Notes: a model not told the origin generated them from the sequence alone. 64,000 nucleotides of DNA from Sinotaia quadrata (GCA_028829895.1 CM054183.1:20631975-20695974); one strand, 5' to 3'. Numbered from the stretch's first letter, positions 10,226 to 21,360 are shown. Translations and numbers: made by a program.

Positions 10226-12109
10226 CTATACTTGACTGGTGCTGGAACTTCCTTGTTCTGTCTGGATTTCCATACAGTCGCCATCGTGCAAGGAGCATAA
10301 CCAGCTGAGCCTGGTCTTGAGACGGTTAACAGCCTTGCTTACCACTGCATCCATGCAGATGAGTATGTGGGGGTAGATGATGGTCTGGATGGTGGACAGA
10401 GCCCTGGCGCAGGTGGCGATGTTAACGTACGTGTGTACGTCGACCCTTGCCTTGAGGCTCTCGATGAGGAAAAGGGGAAATGTGCAGATGAAAAATGTTA
10501 AGCACATGAGTAGAGACAACTTAATGAAGTCTTGATCTCGCTCACTCAGGCGGTTGTTGGCAGCGTTCGTCTCGCTCTTACAGCTGGTGTCCTCCTCCTC
10601 GTCCTCTTGGGCACTCTCATTCTCTTCCTCTTCCTCCTCATGCAAGGGTTCTTTGATTTGCATGATGGGAAAGCTATAGAGTTTGAAACTATTTGCAGCC
10701 GGGGCCTGCACTGCCCCCAAATCAGACTCTTTCACTTTTTCTTCTTTAGCCTCCTCTATCTCCTTTTCTGGTTCTTCTTTAACTTCCTCGGACACAGTGA
10801 TCACTGGTGGCCTGGGGGGTATGGCCAGCTTTAGCCCACTAGCATCTGAATACTTGTTCTCTTGAGTGTCCATCGGCTTTGGCCCAAGAGGGGAAAGTGG
10901 AAGAAATGGAATGCGAGTTTCAGAGGGTTTGCTTTTGTTCAGATGCGGGCGTAGGTCCTGGTCAGACTGGAAAGGCACTTTGTCTTTGAAGGATTTCGGA
11001 TTCTCCAGTTGAGCCTGAAGTGCCGAGACGTCAACAGAGAACTTTCGGACGTAGTTGTACTGCTTTGCTTTGGCTGTCGGGTCCAAGGTGGAACCAGTGC
11101 TGGAGTCACCGATTTGGCAAATAGTGTGCCGTCGTCTCCCCAGCACCTGAGCCATGTTTACCCCAAGCATATTGGAACTTCGCTGTGGAGGAGCAGGCAG
11201 ATCATTAAGCATTCTCAGTTCACTGCTTACACCTGGTGTGGGGCTTGAAGATCCTCCGTCATTAGGGCTGATTATCTCTGGCAGTCTGGGTGAGGAAGGA
11301 GTGTTGGAGATCTTATCTGTGTCCTCGTTTGAGGGTTCTGCGTCTGTTTGGTTAATAAGGAAATGAGGAAGGATGTTGTTTGATTCATTTGAGTGCCCGC
11401 TCATGAAACTCTCTGAGGATTTGTGGTTTGTTTTGCTATATGCCAAGGCAGCTGCCATCACCAAGCCCACCAGGCCCCCAACAACCAGCACCATCATCAC
11501 CGCCAGGACAGCGACCCTGGCCACCGAAGATGACTCATCCAGAACCAAGAACGTCTTTCGCGCGTCCTCCTCGAGCTTTCCATCGCCGATCGATGCGACC
11601 AGGTAAGAAACCGCCAGCAGGATGGACACTGTGAACATGAATGCACAAGACCCCAAGGGCCACACACGCTTCACATTGTCATGGAAACAGCCACACAGCC
11701 GTAGAATGTTCTCCTGGCAGAAGACAGCAACCAGAGCAGCCGTGCCAGCCGACAGCAGGACGTAGATGGCAAACGTGGCCACGCCAAAGTCCAGCGTGGG
11801 GTTTTCGTGCGTGTAGTGAAAGGCCAGCAGGTGTACCACCTCGATCGGGCTCCACACCAGGTCCATGCCGCAGCAGAGGAAGAAAAGGACTAGTACCAGG
11901 GTGTAGCTGTACTTCTTTACCTGGCGACTCTGGAAGATGGCGACGAGAACGGCGATGCTACCCCCGCCCCCGAAGATGGTGGCTAGCACCAATGCCGCCA
12001 CAGACAGCACAACAGAGTATGTTTCCACCATTACCGGCCCACTTCCCATGGCCACGGCGCCGTTTTCGCCCGTGGTGTTGATGTTGTCGTTGCCAGTGTT
12101 GAAAGCCAT
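10226..12109 (-). CDS. Rhodopsin-like (class A) orphan G-protein-coupled receptor
   Basis: The 627-residue product is a seven-helix plasma-membrane receptor expected to couple an unknown ligand to G proteins. Hydrophobic segments lie at about 32-59, 69-97, 108-132, 149-173, 197-224, 528-551 and 559-588. The N-terminus is short (about 30 residues) with one N-glycosylation site (NTT at 11). The loop between TM5 and TM6 is about 300 residues, has many Ser/Pro, basic phosphosite-like motifs (RRRHT near 325-329, RKFS near 355-358) and acidic runs at 441-460 and 491-507. Class A landmarks are altered: Ser for the TM1 Asn, QEN at 132-134 where DRY is expected, CTFP (542-545) for CWxP, and YP (579-580) for NP in TM7. 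The TM2 Asp appears kept (D83). The whole coding region is one exon. I chose M at 12109 because the 26-residue in-frame extension to 12187 crosses a likely splice acceptor and a +4 G follows this ATG. I cannot name the subfamily. It is the only convincing protein gene here. Confidence 0.88.
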   Translation of the reverse strand: MAFNTGNDNINTTGENGAVAMGSGPVMVETYSVVLSVAALVLATIFGGGGSIAVLVAIFQSRQVKKYSYTLVLVLFFLCCGMDLVWSPIEVVHLLAFHYTHENPTLDFGVATFAIYVLLSAGTAALVAVFCQENILRLCGCFHDNVKRVWPLGSCAFMFTVSILLAVSYLVASIGDGKLEEDARKTFLVLDESSSVARVAVLAVMMVLVVGGLVGLVMAAALAYSKTNHKSSESFMSGHSNESNNILPHFLINQTDAEPSNEDTDKISNTPSSPRLPEIISPNDGGSSSPTPGVSSELRMLNDLPAPPQRSSNMLGVNMAQVLGRRRHTICQIGDSSTGSTLDPTAKAKQYNYVRKFSVDVSALQAQLENPKSFKDKVPFQSDQDLRPHLNKSKPSETRIPFLPLSPLGPKPMDTQENKYSDASGLKLAIPPRPPVITVSEEVKEEPEKEIEEAKEEKVKESDLGAVQAPAANSFKLYSFPIMQIKEPLHEEEEEENESAQEDEEEDTSCKSETNAANNRLSERDQDFIKLSLLMCLTFFICTFPLFLIESLKARVDVHTYVNIATCARALSTIQTIIYPHILICMDAVVSKAVNRLKTRLSWLCSLHDGDCMEIQTEQGSSSTSQV

Positions 12110-12140
12110 GGAAAGAAAAGTTCTGGAGGGAAAGCAAAGA
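12110..12140 (-). promoter_or_regulatory. Likely 3' splice acceptor of a 5'-UTR intron
   Basis: Read on the minus strand, a pyrimidine-rich run ctttgctttccctccag ends at 12123, followed by aacttttctttcc and the receptor ATG at 12109. This is a textbook acceptor and implies that the coding exon begins at about 12122, with a non-coding first exon further upstream (higher coordinates). The donor was not identified. Confidence 0.6.
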
Positions 12141-12627
12141 CACAAAATATTCTTAGACAACAATGAAATCGTTGACTGAAGAATCATTGTAATTCCGTGT
12201 TACTTAACTACTAAAATAGTTTTTTCATTTCGAGTGAGTTGGTGGGAGTATTTTGTGTTTATGTTTAATTTTAGAAACGACATGATACCATTACTACGAC
12301 AACGTTTCTTTTCTTTTCAATTGTAAATTTAAGAGACAGCCTCCTACCGCACTGACATGGTTTTATTACAAGTGCAGCACCTTTAGATTGCCCGCTCTTT
12401 ACCAATGTGTACTCCGCTCTGGATCGTAAAACTTCATCACTCATAAAGCAACCTCTGCGTCTGTTGGGCTCGTTTACTGCTTATCCTTCAGCCCAATCCA
12501 TAACAGAAATCTGAGGCTTCACAATTCGTACCGGAAATTCACCACTCGAGCTGATCGCTAAAAGGGAGGAAGAATAAAAAAAACAAAAACAAAAACGAAA
12601 GAAACCAACAACCAAACCGTACAGATT

Positions 12628-12713
<86 letters not shown>

Positions 12714-12725
12714 CATCCATCTATC
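12628..12725. repeat. (TATC)n tetranucleotide microsatellite
   Basis: About 24 TATC units with two CATC variants at the right end. Confidence 0.97.
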
Positions 12726-12789
12726 TTGCTTTTTCTTGTGTACTGGTGACATTAAGACGTAAATTCGAGTACCATCTGTTGCAAAGTGA

Positions 12790-12833
12790 TTTTTTTTTCA
12801 AAAATCCTTTTTTTTTTTTTTTTTTTTTTTTTT
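12790..12833. repeat. Poly(T) tract
   Basis: Two T runs are separated by caaaaatcc. An A-rich run lies at 13038-13069. No retroposon body was recognised between them. Confidence 0.85.
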
Positions 12834-13069
12834 GTTCTACTGTGCATTGTGAACGACTTTCCATCACGAGCGCACGCACTGACATTATTAGTGTTTGGTC
12901 GGTTAGATTAAATTTGTCACTGTTGCCTCCGCATTGTTCTTCTAGACAGTGGATATATTGGAGGGGAAAAAATGGAAACAGCACGTTTTATCTCTCACCC
13001 ACACACAAAAGCAATATGTACTTTTATTTAATTTCTAAAAAAAAAAAAAAACGAAAGAAAGAAAAAAAG

Positions 13070-14358
13070 ATGGAGAGGTAGATAGACTTCTACAATCGAG
13101 CTTGTACCTAAAATATCTTGGCCGTCTCAGAGTGTTCGCACATTAAGGAAAGGCAACTCCGGCGAAGCAAAATCTCACACGGAAATCGCTGTAGGCCATC
13201 TCGGAACGCGCACACCATCAGGGAAAGATAACTTCAGCGAACCAAGATCTCACACGGACATCGTTAATGGAGCGTGGATGTCACTTGTTTTAAAATAAAT
13301 ATATATAGAAATACAAGTGCGCATATATTTTCTAAAAACTAAAATAAATTTATGCTAAGGGAACAGGGCATGTAAATAAGTTCCACTTGCACCAAATAGC
13401 GCAAAGGCAGTTATATGTGGTGCAGACAAACCTAGCCATTACGACAACAAAAAAATGTTTAAAAAACGTATGTCTGCAACATTAATATTATTTCACCCCT
13501 CCCACCCCTTGAGAGTAGGCTTGCGCTTAGCATTCCCCGTGCAAATGTCTCTGGTCCTGGTTCTTTTCCTGGCACTTGGTTCCGTTGTACACAGCAGCCG
13601 GACTCCTGTATTGTGTAGCCTAGGAAACGAGAACTTTGCTCCCGCTTCCAACTACCGACCTCTTCCCTTGCCAGTGTTCTCGGTTTATTTCCAACACCCA
13701 TGCATCGTTGCGTTGGTCCGAAAGCAATATTTGTCGCTGCTTCGTTGGCAAAGTGCTGACTGCAAACACTCACGCGAGTGCGGCAGGTTGTTTGGGAAAA
13801 CACCTGCAAGTGTCAGTATTATCACGGTGACTCATTCGTCATTTAGATAGTTATTATTGTTTCTTTTTTCGTTGGGTCACTTGTTGAATAATATGCATTG
13901 TTAAAATGTGCCATTGATATATGGTATATTAAGAATAAGTTTAATGCACGCTCTCATATCCAGCGCACACTCACACAGAATGAGCCTTTGTTTTCTGTTT
14001 TTTTTGTTTTTTTGTTTTTTTTGTTTTAAGGAGGGAACAGGTGTAGGAGTGGGTATAATTTTCTAATATACATTCATATTTGGCGTGGGGTAGGCGTTTC
14101 CTTTCTTCCTATTGTATAGCCACTTTTCCTCGTCAAGAATATTTGTTCGAATGCTAGCCTGTGTTTTTCATAATCTTAAATCTTTCCTTCAGCTGGTAGG
14201 TTTGCTTGTACTGCTGCATTCATGTGTCCGTGTGCTTTTGTGTTCGGACGTGGGGGTAGGGTGAGGATGGGGGAAGAGAAGGGAAACTGTTTGATAATAT
14301 TTTTTCATTCTTTTTTATTCTCTGACCATTGTCCAAGAACAGTACTGGACTTGCAAGG
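13070..14358. other. Non-coding stretch with a small duplication
   Basis: At about 13110-13265 two imperfect copies of a unit of about 75 bp share ggccgtctcaga/ggccatctcgga, ggaaag and aatctcacacgga.atcg. No gene was recognised in the remainder, and a T-rich patch lies at 13997-14027. Confidence 0.55.
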
Positions 14359-14908
14359 GTATATTATAATGTTATCATAACAAAGACGTCACATAATAGT
14401 ATATTATAATGATGTTCGTAATGGATACCACATAATAGACGTCAAATAATAGTATATTATTATAATGCTGTTCCCATAACATATGTCACATAAAAGATAA
14501 TTAATAATAGTATATTATAATTATGTTCGTAAAGGCTCACATAATAGTATATTATAATGATGTTCATAACGGATGTCACATAAAAGACGTCAGGTAATAG
14601 TATATTATAATGATGTTCATAAAGTATGTCACATAAAAGATGTCACGAAATAGTATATTATAATGATATTCGTAAAGGATGTCACATGAAAGACGTCACG
14701 TAATAGTATACTATAATGATGTTCGTAAAGTATGTCACAACATAAAAGACGTCACGTAATAGTATATTATAATGATGTTTGTAAAGTATGTCACATAAAA
14801 GACGTCACGTAATAGTATATTATAATGATGTTTGTAAAGTATGTCACATAAAAGACGTCACGCACTAGTATATTATAATGATGTTCGTAATGGATGTTAC
14901 GTAAGAGT
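14359..14908. repeat. ~53-bp minisatellite, about 10 copies
   Basis: The word gtatattataatgatgtt recurs at intervals of about 37-60 bp (mode about 53-58), separated by a cgtaaagtatgtcacataaaagacgtcacgtaata-like segment. Spacing varies through deletions in individual units. Most units carry gacgtca, one base short of the cAMP-response palindrome. Confidence 0.93.
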
Positions 14909-15362
14909 AGAGGAGGAAGGAAAGAGTGAAGATGGTTCAGAAATGTGATATCAGGAAAGTTTATCATTTTCTGTTATTGATCTATCTTATATATTTGCTG
15001 TTTTTACTTTATTCCGTGACCAAACAATAAGCAGATAAATTTGCTCAGACTGGTTGTGTGAATTCTTCAACCCGACAGTCTCTGGTAAAAGCACTGCTCC
15101 TATGGCAAAAACAGCCAGTCTAAGAATAGTGCTTTCAGGCACACTGCTATTACTCACAGACTCACAGTCATACTCCAGTATGAACATCATTTGTTAGGAA
15201 TTTAAAAGCAAACTGTTTGGGCTGCTAATTTTCTTACAAGCAAAGCAAAGCGTGTCATCACAATTTCTCAGCCGAGTAGCAGGCGCTGTCTCTAGAATAT
15301 ATCATAATTTTGTTCACAAATCTTCAGCTTAATATTGTCGCAATAAGATTCCTCTCTCTCTG

Positions 15363-15403
15363 CCCCCCCCCCCCCCAAAAAAAAAAAAAAAAAAAAAAAA
15401 AAA
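15363..15403. repeat. Poly(C)-poly(A) tract
   Basis: 14 C followed immediately by 27 A. Confidence 0.95.
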
Positions 15404-15950
15404 GAAAAATGTTATTTTAGTATTACATTTGTTTTGTAGCCAGCGTCTGAAACACTTTCCACATTAGGATGGTATTAAACATTGCGTGTGCGTTGTATTT
15501 CTGCTAAAAAGAACTCGCTGATTTTGTTCACATTGCTACATATGCCCGACTTTATTCAGAACAGAAAGAAAGAAGAAAAAAAAAGTCTTTGTATTCGTTT
15601 ACAAAACACGGAGGCGTGACATACTTTGAGAAATTACTAGGCCATATCGTAGAGCTGCGGGACTGTTTCACGTGCTTCGCCTACGACTCGGAAGATTTTC
15701 TTTCTTTCTTTTTTTAAAGGAAAGAATACTGTCTTTGGTCAATACTTGTCTTTCATTGTATTTCGTTCATTCGGTTTTCGACGCAGTTTGTAGCCAATTT
15801 ATTTCCAACATTTTATTACTTCTTCGCTAGGTATTCCTGTCTTCCGACCACTGCATACGACAAAAGTTAGAGTTTATTTATTGTTTGTTTTTTGTTGAAA
15901 ATCTTTAGTCATTCTGTCACTTTAAAGAAAAAAAATCTTTTTCTTTTTTT
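15404..15950. other. Non-coding stretch, nothing recognised
   Basis: No ORF of protein-like composition and no clear repeat was seen apart from short A/T and ttctttcttt runs. Confidence 0.5.
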
Positions 15951-16072
15951 GTGTAATAAGTTTATACACTTTTAGTCCAACAGTAGTTTTTATGTAATAG
16001 CTTTATACACTTTTAGTCTAACAGTAGTTTTTGTGTAATAAGTTTATACATATTTAGTCTAACAGTAGTTTT
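15951..16072. repeat. ~42-bp minisatellite, 3 copies
   Basis: Three units contain tgtaata.gtttataca and tttagtc.aacagtagttttt. The word agtctaacagtag resembles the core of the next array (16255-16990), so the two may have a common origin. Confidence 0.92.
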
Positions 16073-16254
16073 TTGTTTTTCATTTTCCTTCCGGCTCCCT
16101 TGTAACTAAGAAATGCATGAATCTAAAGAATAGAAACCAGTCTAGATCCATACGTGCATACTGCCAGTCTAGATCCAAGCATGCACAAGATGGCGGTGGT
16201 TAAATAGTCACTGGGTTTTCTAAATTAGAAATTTGCCAGTAAAGCTACAATCCT

Positions 16255-16990
16255 TCCAGTCCATCAGTAGTTTTTGGTCATTCTCGGTCAATGTGTCAGT
16301 CTAACGGTAGTGTATTGTCATGCTCGGTCAGTGTGTCAGTCTAACGGTAGTGTATTGACCTGCTTGGTCATTGTCTAACGGTAGTGTATTGTCCTGCTTG
16401 GTCAATGTGTCAGTCTAACGGTAGTGTTGTCAAGCTTGGTCATTGTCTAACGGTAGTGTATTGTTATGTTCGATCACTGTGTCAATCTGACAGTTTTGTG
16501 TTGTCATGCTCGGTCATTATGTAAGTCTAACGGCAGTGTATTTTCATGCTTGGTTATTTTTTAAAGGTAGTGTATTGTCATGCTCGATCGTTGTCTAACG
16601 GTAGTGTATTGTCATGCTTGGTCACTGTGTTCTTCTAACGGTAGTGTGTTGTCATGCTCGGTCATTGTGTCAGTCTAACGGCAGTGTGTTATCATGCTTG
16701 GTCACTGAAAAACCAGTCGTCACAATCTCGACACAGATGTCATTCTAGCGGTACTTTTGTCTGTGCAGAGTAGTCTCTGTGTCAGTCTAGCGAAAGGTTT
16801 TTCTGTCATTCAAGTGTAGATACTGTCAACGTGTTAGTCTAACAGCAGTTTATTAGTCTAGTAACGGTAGTTTATTAATCGATGTAGTGTGTTTTTATTT
16901 GTGTCGTTCTGACTGGTTTTATCAGTGCAGTGTAGATACTGTGACTTGTGTCAATCGGACGGTAGTTTATTTATCACTGCGGTGTATTAG
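16255..16990. repeat. Degenerate ~41-bp minisatellite, a dozen or more copies
   Basis: Units of the type gtcagtctaacggtagtgt + attgtcatgctcggtcatt repeat with substitutions and small deletions to about 16720. More diverged derivatives (gtcagtctagcg, gtcaatcggacgg) run on to about 16990. A related duplicated word, cagtctagatcca, lies at 16139 and 16168. Confidence 0.9.
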
Positions 16991-17543
16991 GCACTTCCTA
17001 CATGACAGTTGTTTATAATCACCGTTACTTCACTAACAAATCGAAGTCCAGAACTATCTTCAGTATTGTAAATTGTCATAGGTTTGTAATTGAGACCTTT
17101 ATCACCCAATATTCTACATTACCATGCTAAGTAGGTCTATTGAAAGCTTGTCATTGCAGATATTTTACTGAGAAATTCTTCGTACATTTTAGTAATTGAT
17201 AAGTCTGTCAATAGTTTATCATCGCATTTTTCTGAGGCTTCTTTTAGTGTAGATTATAATGTCTTACCGTCAGATAAACTAGTTTAATATCAGTTTAGTA
17301 ACTGGGAGGAAAATCAGTTTACAGTGGTAGGTAGGTACCGCTAGTCTAAAAGTATTTTATAATCTGTTTTAAATTAATTGAGAGAGATGCAAGACTTTCT
17401 TGTAATGGTAAGCTATCCCCAGTATTGTAAAATCATCGTTTTAATTTATCTGAGAGTTGCCAGTCTACTTTCTAATGTTCAGCTCTGCCTGCCTGACACT
17501 ATTTTATAATCTCATTTTAAAAGTTACCTGAGATGTCAGTTTA

Positions 17544-17546
<3 letters not shown>
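16991..17546. other. Diverged continuation of the array, no gene
   Basis: Words such as cagtttac, agtctac and attttataatc recur at irregular spacing of about 60-110 bp, suggesting an older and larger decayed array. No coding signal. Confidence 0.4.

Positions 17547-17583
<37 letters not shown>
17547..17583. repeat. (TG)n microsatellite
   Basis: An uninterrupted TG run of about 18 units. Confidence 0.96.
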
Positions 17584-17586
<3 letters not shown>

Positions 17587-18379
17587 TGTTCACGTTTTCT
17601 GACTTTGCTTCAAACTGCTATATAAAATGTACTGCCCACTTCGATTTGAAAATTGTGCGCACTTGAATATTTTCTGTGATGTGTATTACTTTTCCAACGA
17701 ACACGTTTTAGCGACACGCATCGTGACACATCTAACCTTGCGTCGCTTTACAAAAAGGATAACCTGGTGACCAAAACATGATGGCGGAAGCACCAGAATT
17801 GTTTATGCGGGATGAATATATAGGCCCTACATTTATATCTCTTTACTTCCATTATTAAGCTCCCTATCCACCCACCTTCTCCCGACGTACAGAAATCCCC
17901 CCTTTGTTCTTTCGCGTTGAAAATTGCCGAGAGAGAAAGAGGAAGAGAGAGAGAAAAAAAAAACACCAAGTGCCTACCTGAGCATTTATTTAGTCATTCC
18001 TAATTCCTCGCTCTACATTTTTCACATAACTTCTGCACTTGTCTTCTATTCCACCGAACATCGGGTATCCACCCGCATCCACGCTGTGGATGATGTCTTG
18101 TTTAATTGTAATTTCCATCCACTGTTTACAGAATTTTCTTTCTAGAAAGTGTAGTTTTTAAAGAAAAATATTCTACACACGTCTTTGTTGAGAAACACGA
18201 AAATCAGAGGTAGCGACTTTGTTTCGGTTAACAACTCTGGATACTGATTCCGCGTACGACTTTGGGTGGCGTCAATATTTGTGCCACATTTTACTTAGTT
18301 GTCACCAGTGTCGTATCGCTGTTTTGTTGTTGTTGTTTTACAAACTATCTCAATTCCCATTGTCGAGTTTTTAAGTCAA

Positions 18380-19700
18380 GTCAATAATTCTGTTGCCAGC
18401 GCCATTGACTCGTCTGGTAGCGTGTCCATATGTGGAATGGGTTGCAGTCGCTTCGATCGAACGGAAAGATTGTGCTGCACAGCGCTGAACTAATGGCTTC
18501 GTTTCAGTTCGCGCACCAGTTATGGTCACGCATCCGGGTGTACAACACGCTTCTCGTGACAAGAATTGCTCCACGAGACTGAGTAAAGTGGCTTTTTTCA
18601 TTTGGAGCTACTTCGTTACCACGGCGACCTCGTCTCTCTCACCTTCTGTAGAAGTTGAAGTTTGAAACTTCTACGACAGCTGTGGTAATCCATGCTAGTA
18701 ATCAATCAGGTTAATGACACGGTGCGCACCCTCTTTCAACCTCAGCATCGTACGCGCGGAAAAGTGTCGTCTGCTCAGCGCGAGCACGTGAAGCAAGAAT
18801 GGCGTCGTCACTAGGGTATAATAAACATGCACTCTTTATACAGATAGGCAGGTAGTTAATTACGCACCGTGCGATCGGTAGCCGAGCTGGTAAAACAAAT
18901 GTCATTTTACTGTCAACCGTGCGATATAGAATCGATGTATTTCTCCGACTTCTGCATGACGAGGAGAGAGATTGGATGACTGTTGTGACAGTGTTTTCTT
19001 CTTCAGTCAGCTCGCGCGTTGAAGAGCACACAAGTTATTTCCCTTTGTGGGCCATCCAGACGCGAAGCATGCTGCAAATTATCTGTCCTACATGGTACAG
19101 TGGTAATTGCCACCAGCGCAACGACACAGGAAGTGTTTTCCACGTCGCTCTGGGCTTACTGTGGACCGCTTGCCACACGGTTTCCTTTCTGGCGTGCTGT
19201 CACTGGGAGTGGGGGTGGTACATTACCCCCATTACTCTCTCCACCCTACCCTCATTTCATTCCCCCCCTTCCAGCCTCCTCCTCGTGATTGCAGTACAAC
19301 GAGTTGCCGCCGCCGTTCCGCAGTCGCATGGTGTTCACACAGCTCAACGCAACTCCGGACTCACGACTGATCTCACGCGTTCGTCACTAGTGTCTTCCGC
19401 TTCTTGGTTAGCTGGCTGCTACTGCAGTCGTACTGTCCGCTTCTCGCTACTTCCTCTCCCCTCCCTACCCCATCGTTGCAGCAGCGGACGCAAAGCGCTG
19501 CATTGATTTTCGTTTGACAGACGCCGAGTGGCGTGTGACGACGGCAAGAGGCGAAAGGGCCTACTGGCCGACAGCGAAACAATTCTTATCAATTTAGGTT
19601 GTCTTGCTTTTAGAGATGGTAGAAGGGATGGGTGGAAAAGGGAAAGCTACCTGTCCGGTGTGATAAGCGGAAAATGCTGGCTGCCCTGCTGCTGCTGCCT
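18380..19700. promoter_or_regulatory. CpG-rich, GC-rich region: candidate promoter/first exon
   Basis: This segment is visibly richer in G+C and in CpG than its AT-rich surroundings. Dense examples are 18720-18800, 18860-18920 and 19290-19510. Such unmethylated-looking islands usually mark promoters or first exons. It lies about 6-7 kb upstream of the receptor coding exon on the minus strand, which probably has an upstream untranslated exon. It could equally serve a plus-strand gene outside the window. No TATA box or splice donor was fixed. The long plus-strand ORF inside (18919-19506) looks like a by-product of composition, not a protein. Confidence 0.42.
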
Positions 19701-20147
19701 GGCTCTACTGCATGTTAACATTTTGTGTTTCGTTTCAATCTTCGTTGCAGTCTTTGTATGAACGAGCCGGCCTGGAACGTTTTCTGTGTTCTGATCTCTC
19801 CCACCCCACAAATATTTACATGCACTTGAAAGAGGAATATTGCAGCGAGATGTGTACACGGAGATTGAATTCAATTTCAGGCGTGGTTTAGGAATCAATT
19901 CATTTCATGAGTTTTGTCACCGCTCTCCAGCTCTAGGGTAGACTTCAGCGCTGGTTAAAAATTAAGCGCACGGCTGCTCTTTCTTGGTAAGTGGGCCGAA
20001 CGACGGCTATCCGAAGTCTGCTTTTAATTGCTCCTTCCACCCGGATTTCCTCTCTCCCCTAACCTTTTATTCAGCTTCTTTCCGTAACCTTTTTCAAACA
20101 ATCCCCTCATAAGTGCAAAGTTCGATCAACGGAAGCGACAACATATC
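19701..20147. other. Non-coding stretch, nothing recognised
   Basis: Mixed composition, with no protein-like ORF and no repeat. Confidence 0.45.
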
Positions 20148-20610
20148 TTTGGCACGTGCATTTTAAATCATTCTAGTAATGTCACGTGCATTTTAAATCA
20201 TTCTAGTAATGTCACGTGCATTTAAAATCATTCTAATACAATGTCACGTGCATTTAAAATCATTCTAATACAATGTCGCGTGCATTTTAAATCAGTCTAG
20301 TGACGCCACCTTCATTTTAAATCAATCTGGTAAATTCACGTGCATTTTATATCATTCTGGTAAGGTCTCTTACGTTTTAAACCAGTCTTGTAATGTCACG
20401 AGAATTTTAGATTAGTCTTGTAATGGTAATGATACTTACAATTTTACGTCTTGTTATGCCATATGTATTTTCATTCAATCTAGTAATGACATTTGTATTT
20501 TAAATCAGTCTAGTAATGTGTGCATTTTATAACACTCTTGTATTTGTATAAGCATTTTAAATCAGTCTAGCAGTGTTACATTCATTTTAAAATCCGTGCA
20601 ATACTTTAAG
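20148..20610. repeat. ~31-bp minisatellite, about 14 degenerate copies
   Basis: Units resemble gtcacgtgcattttaaatc + attctagtaat. The left five or six units are well conserved and mostly carry the palindrome CACGTG. Units to the right of about 20345 decay progressively, giving a gradient of degeneracy from left to right. Confidence 0.93.
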
Positions 20611-20824
20611 TTTTACCACCTAGACTGTCTCGCCTTCAGTACTCCTTAAGAGGACTCGTATTTTAATAGCTATAGTTGATGGGTGGAAACTTTCTTCCAT
20701 TTTCCTCTCCTTATTATGTGATTACCACCACCCCAAACACACATCCACCACCACCACGGACGTTAATTTCCAATAAATTATCAAAACTGGATAACATTTC
20801 ACCAGTCCACCCCATACATCGAAT

Positions 20825-21025
20825 AATGTATGCTTCAGTATGCTGTAAATAAATCTCATAGCCAGAACAGTATGCTGTAAATAAATCCCATAGACAGAAA
20901 GTGTGTTGTAAATATATCCCCCAGCCAGAACAGTGTGCTGTAAATATATCCCTTAGCCAGAACAGTGTGCTGTAAAGATATCCCTTAGGCAGAACAGTGT
21001 GCTCTAAATATATCCCCTTAGCCAA
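20825..21025. repeat. ~33-bp minisatellite, about 6 copies
   Basis: Units of agtgtgctgtaaatatatcc + c.tagccagaaca repeat with one to four differences each. Confidence 0.94.
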
Positions 21026-21308
21026 GCAGATACTTGAAAGATCTGGGAGGACGTGCTCTTCTTGAGATTTTCGGTTCCCATGCATCCATCTTCTTTTTTT
21101 TTTCTCTTCTGACAAGTTTCATTTTCTGTTGTTATTGTGGCAGTAACCTCGGACCTAGCTAACTAAAGTCTATCTCAGCCCCTTTGTATTCGTCTCAGAC
21201 CCATCACATCATTTTAATTCTTCATCATGTTTTTTTTTTCTATTGTGTAATTTTATTTTCAACATCTCTCTTCGTATATCAACTCCCCTCCACCACCACC
21301 ACATTGCA

Positions 21309-21327
21309 CGCTTTTTTCCTTTCTTTC

Positions 21328-21359
<32 letters not shown>

Positions 21360-21360
21360 G
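21309..21360. repeat. (TTTTC)n pyrimidine tract
   Basis: Ttttc-type pentamers end in a T run. Confidence 0.92.

Noticed and set aside
10532..12179. Several plus-strand ORFs of 60-146 codons
   Set aside because: All are antisense shadows of the receptor coding sequence, including the 146-codon Pro/Arg/Trp-rich one at 11641-12081.
12110..12187. In-frame upstream start of the receptor (26 extra residues)
   Set aside because: The extension runs through a strong splice-acceptor-like sequence and has no signal peptide role that I can defend. The downstream ATG is the better start.
12790..13069. Processed retroposon bounded by poly(T) and poly(A)
   Set aside because: The T run and A run face each other but the sequence between shows no gene or element similarity and no flanking duplication.
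18870..18935. tRNA gene or SINE
   Set aside because: tagccgagctgg (18879-18890) fits an A box, but no B box or acceptor stem follows at a usable distance, so I treat it as chance.
18919..19506. 195-codon plus-strand ORF
   Set aside because: Its translation is rich in Ser, Arg, Cys and Trp without domain features. It lies in the CpG-rich stretch where stop codons are scarce, so it is expected by composition.
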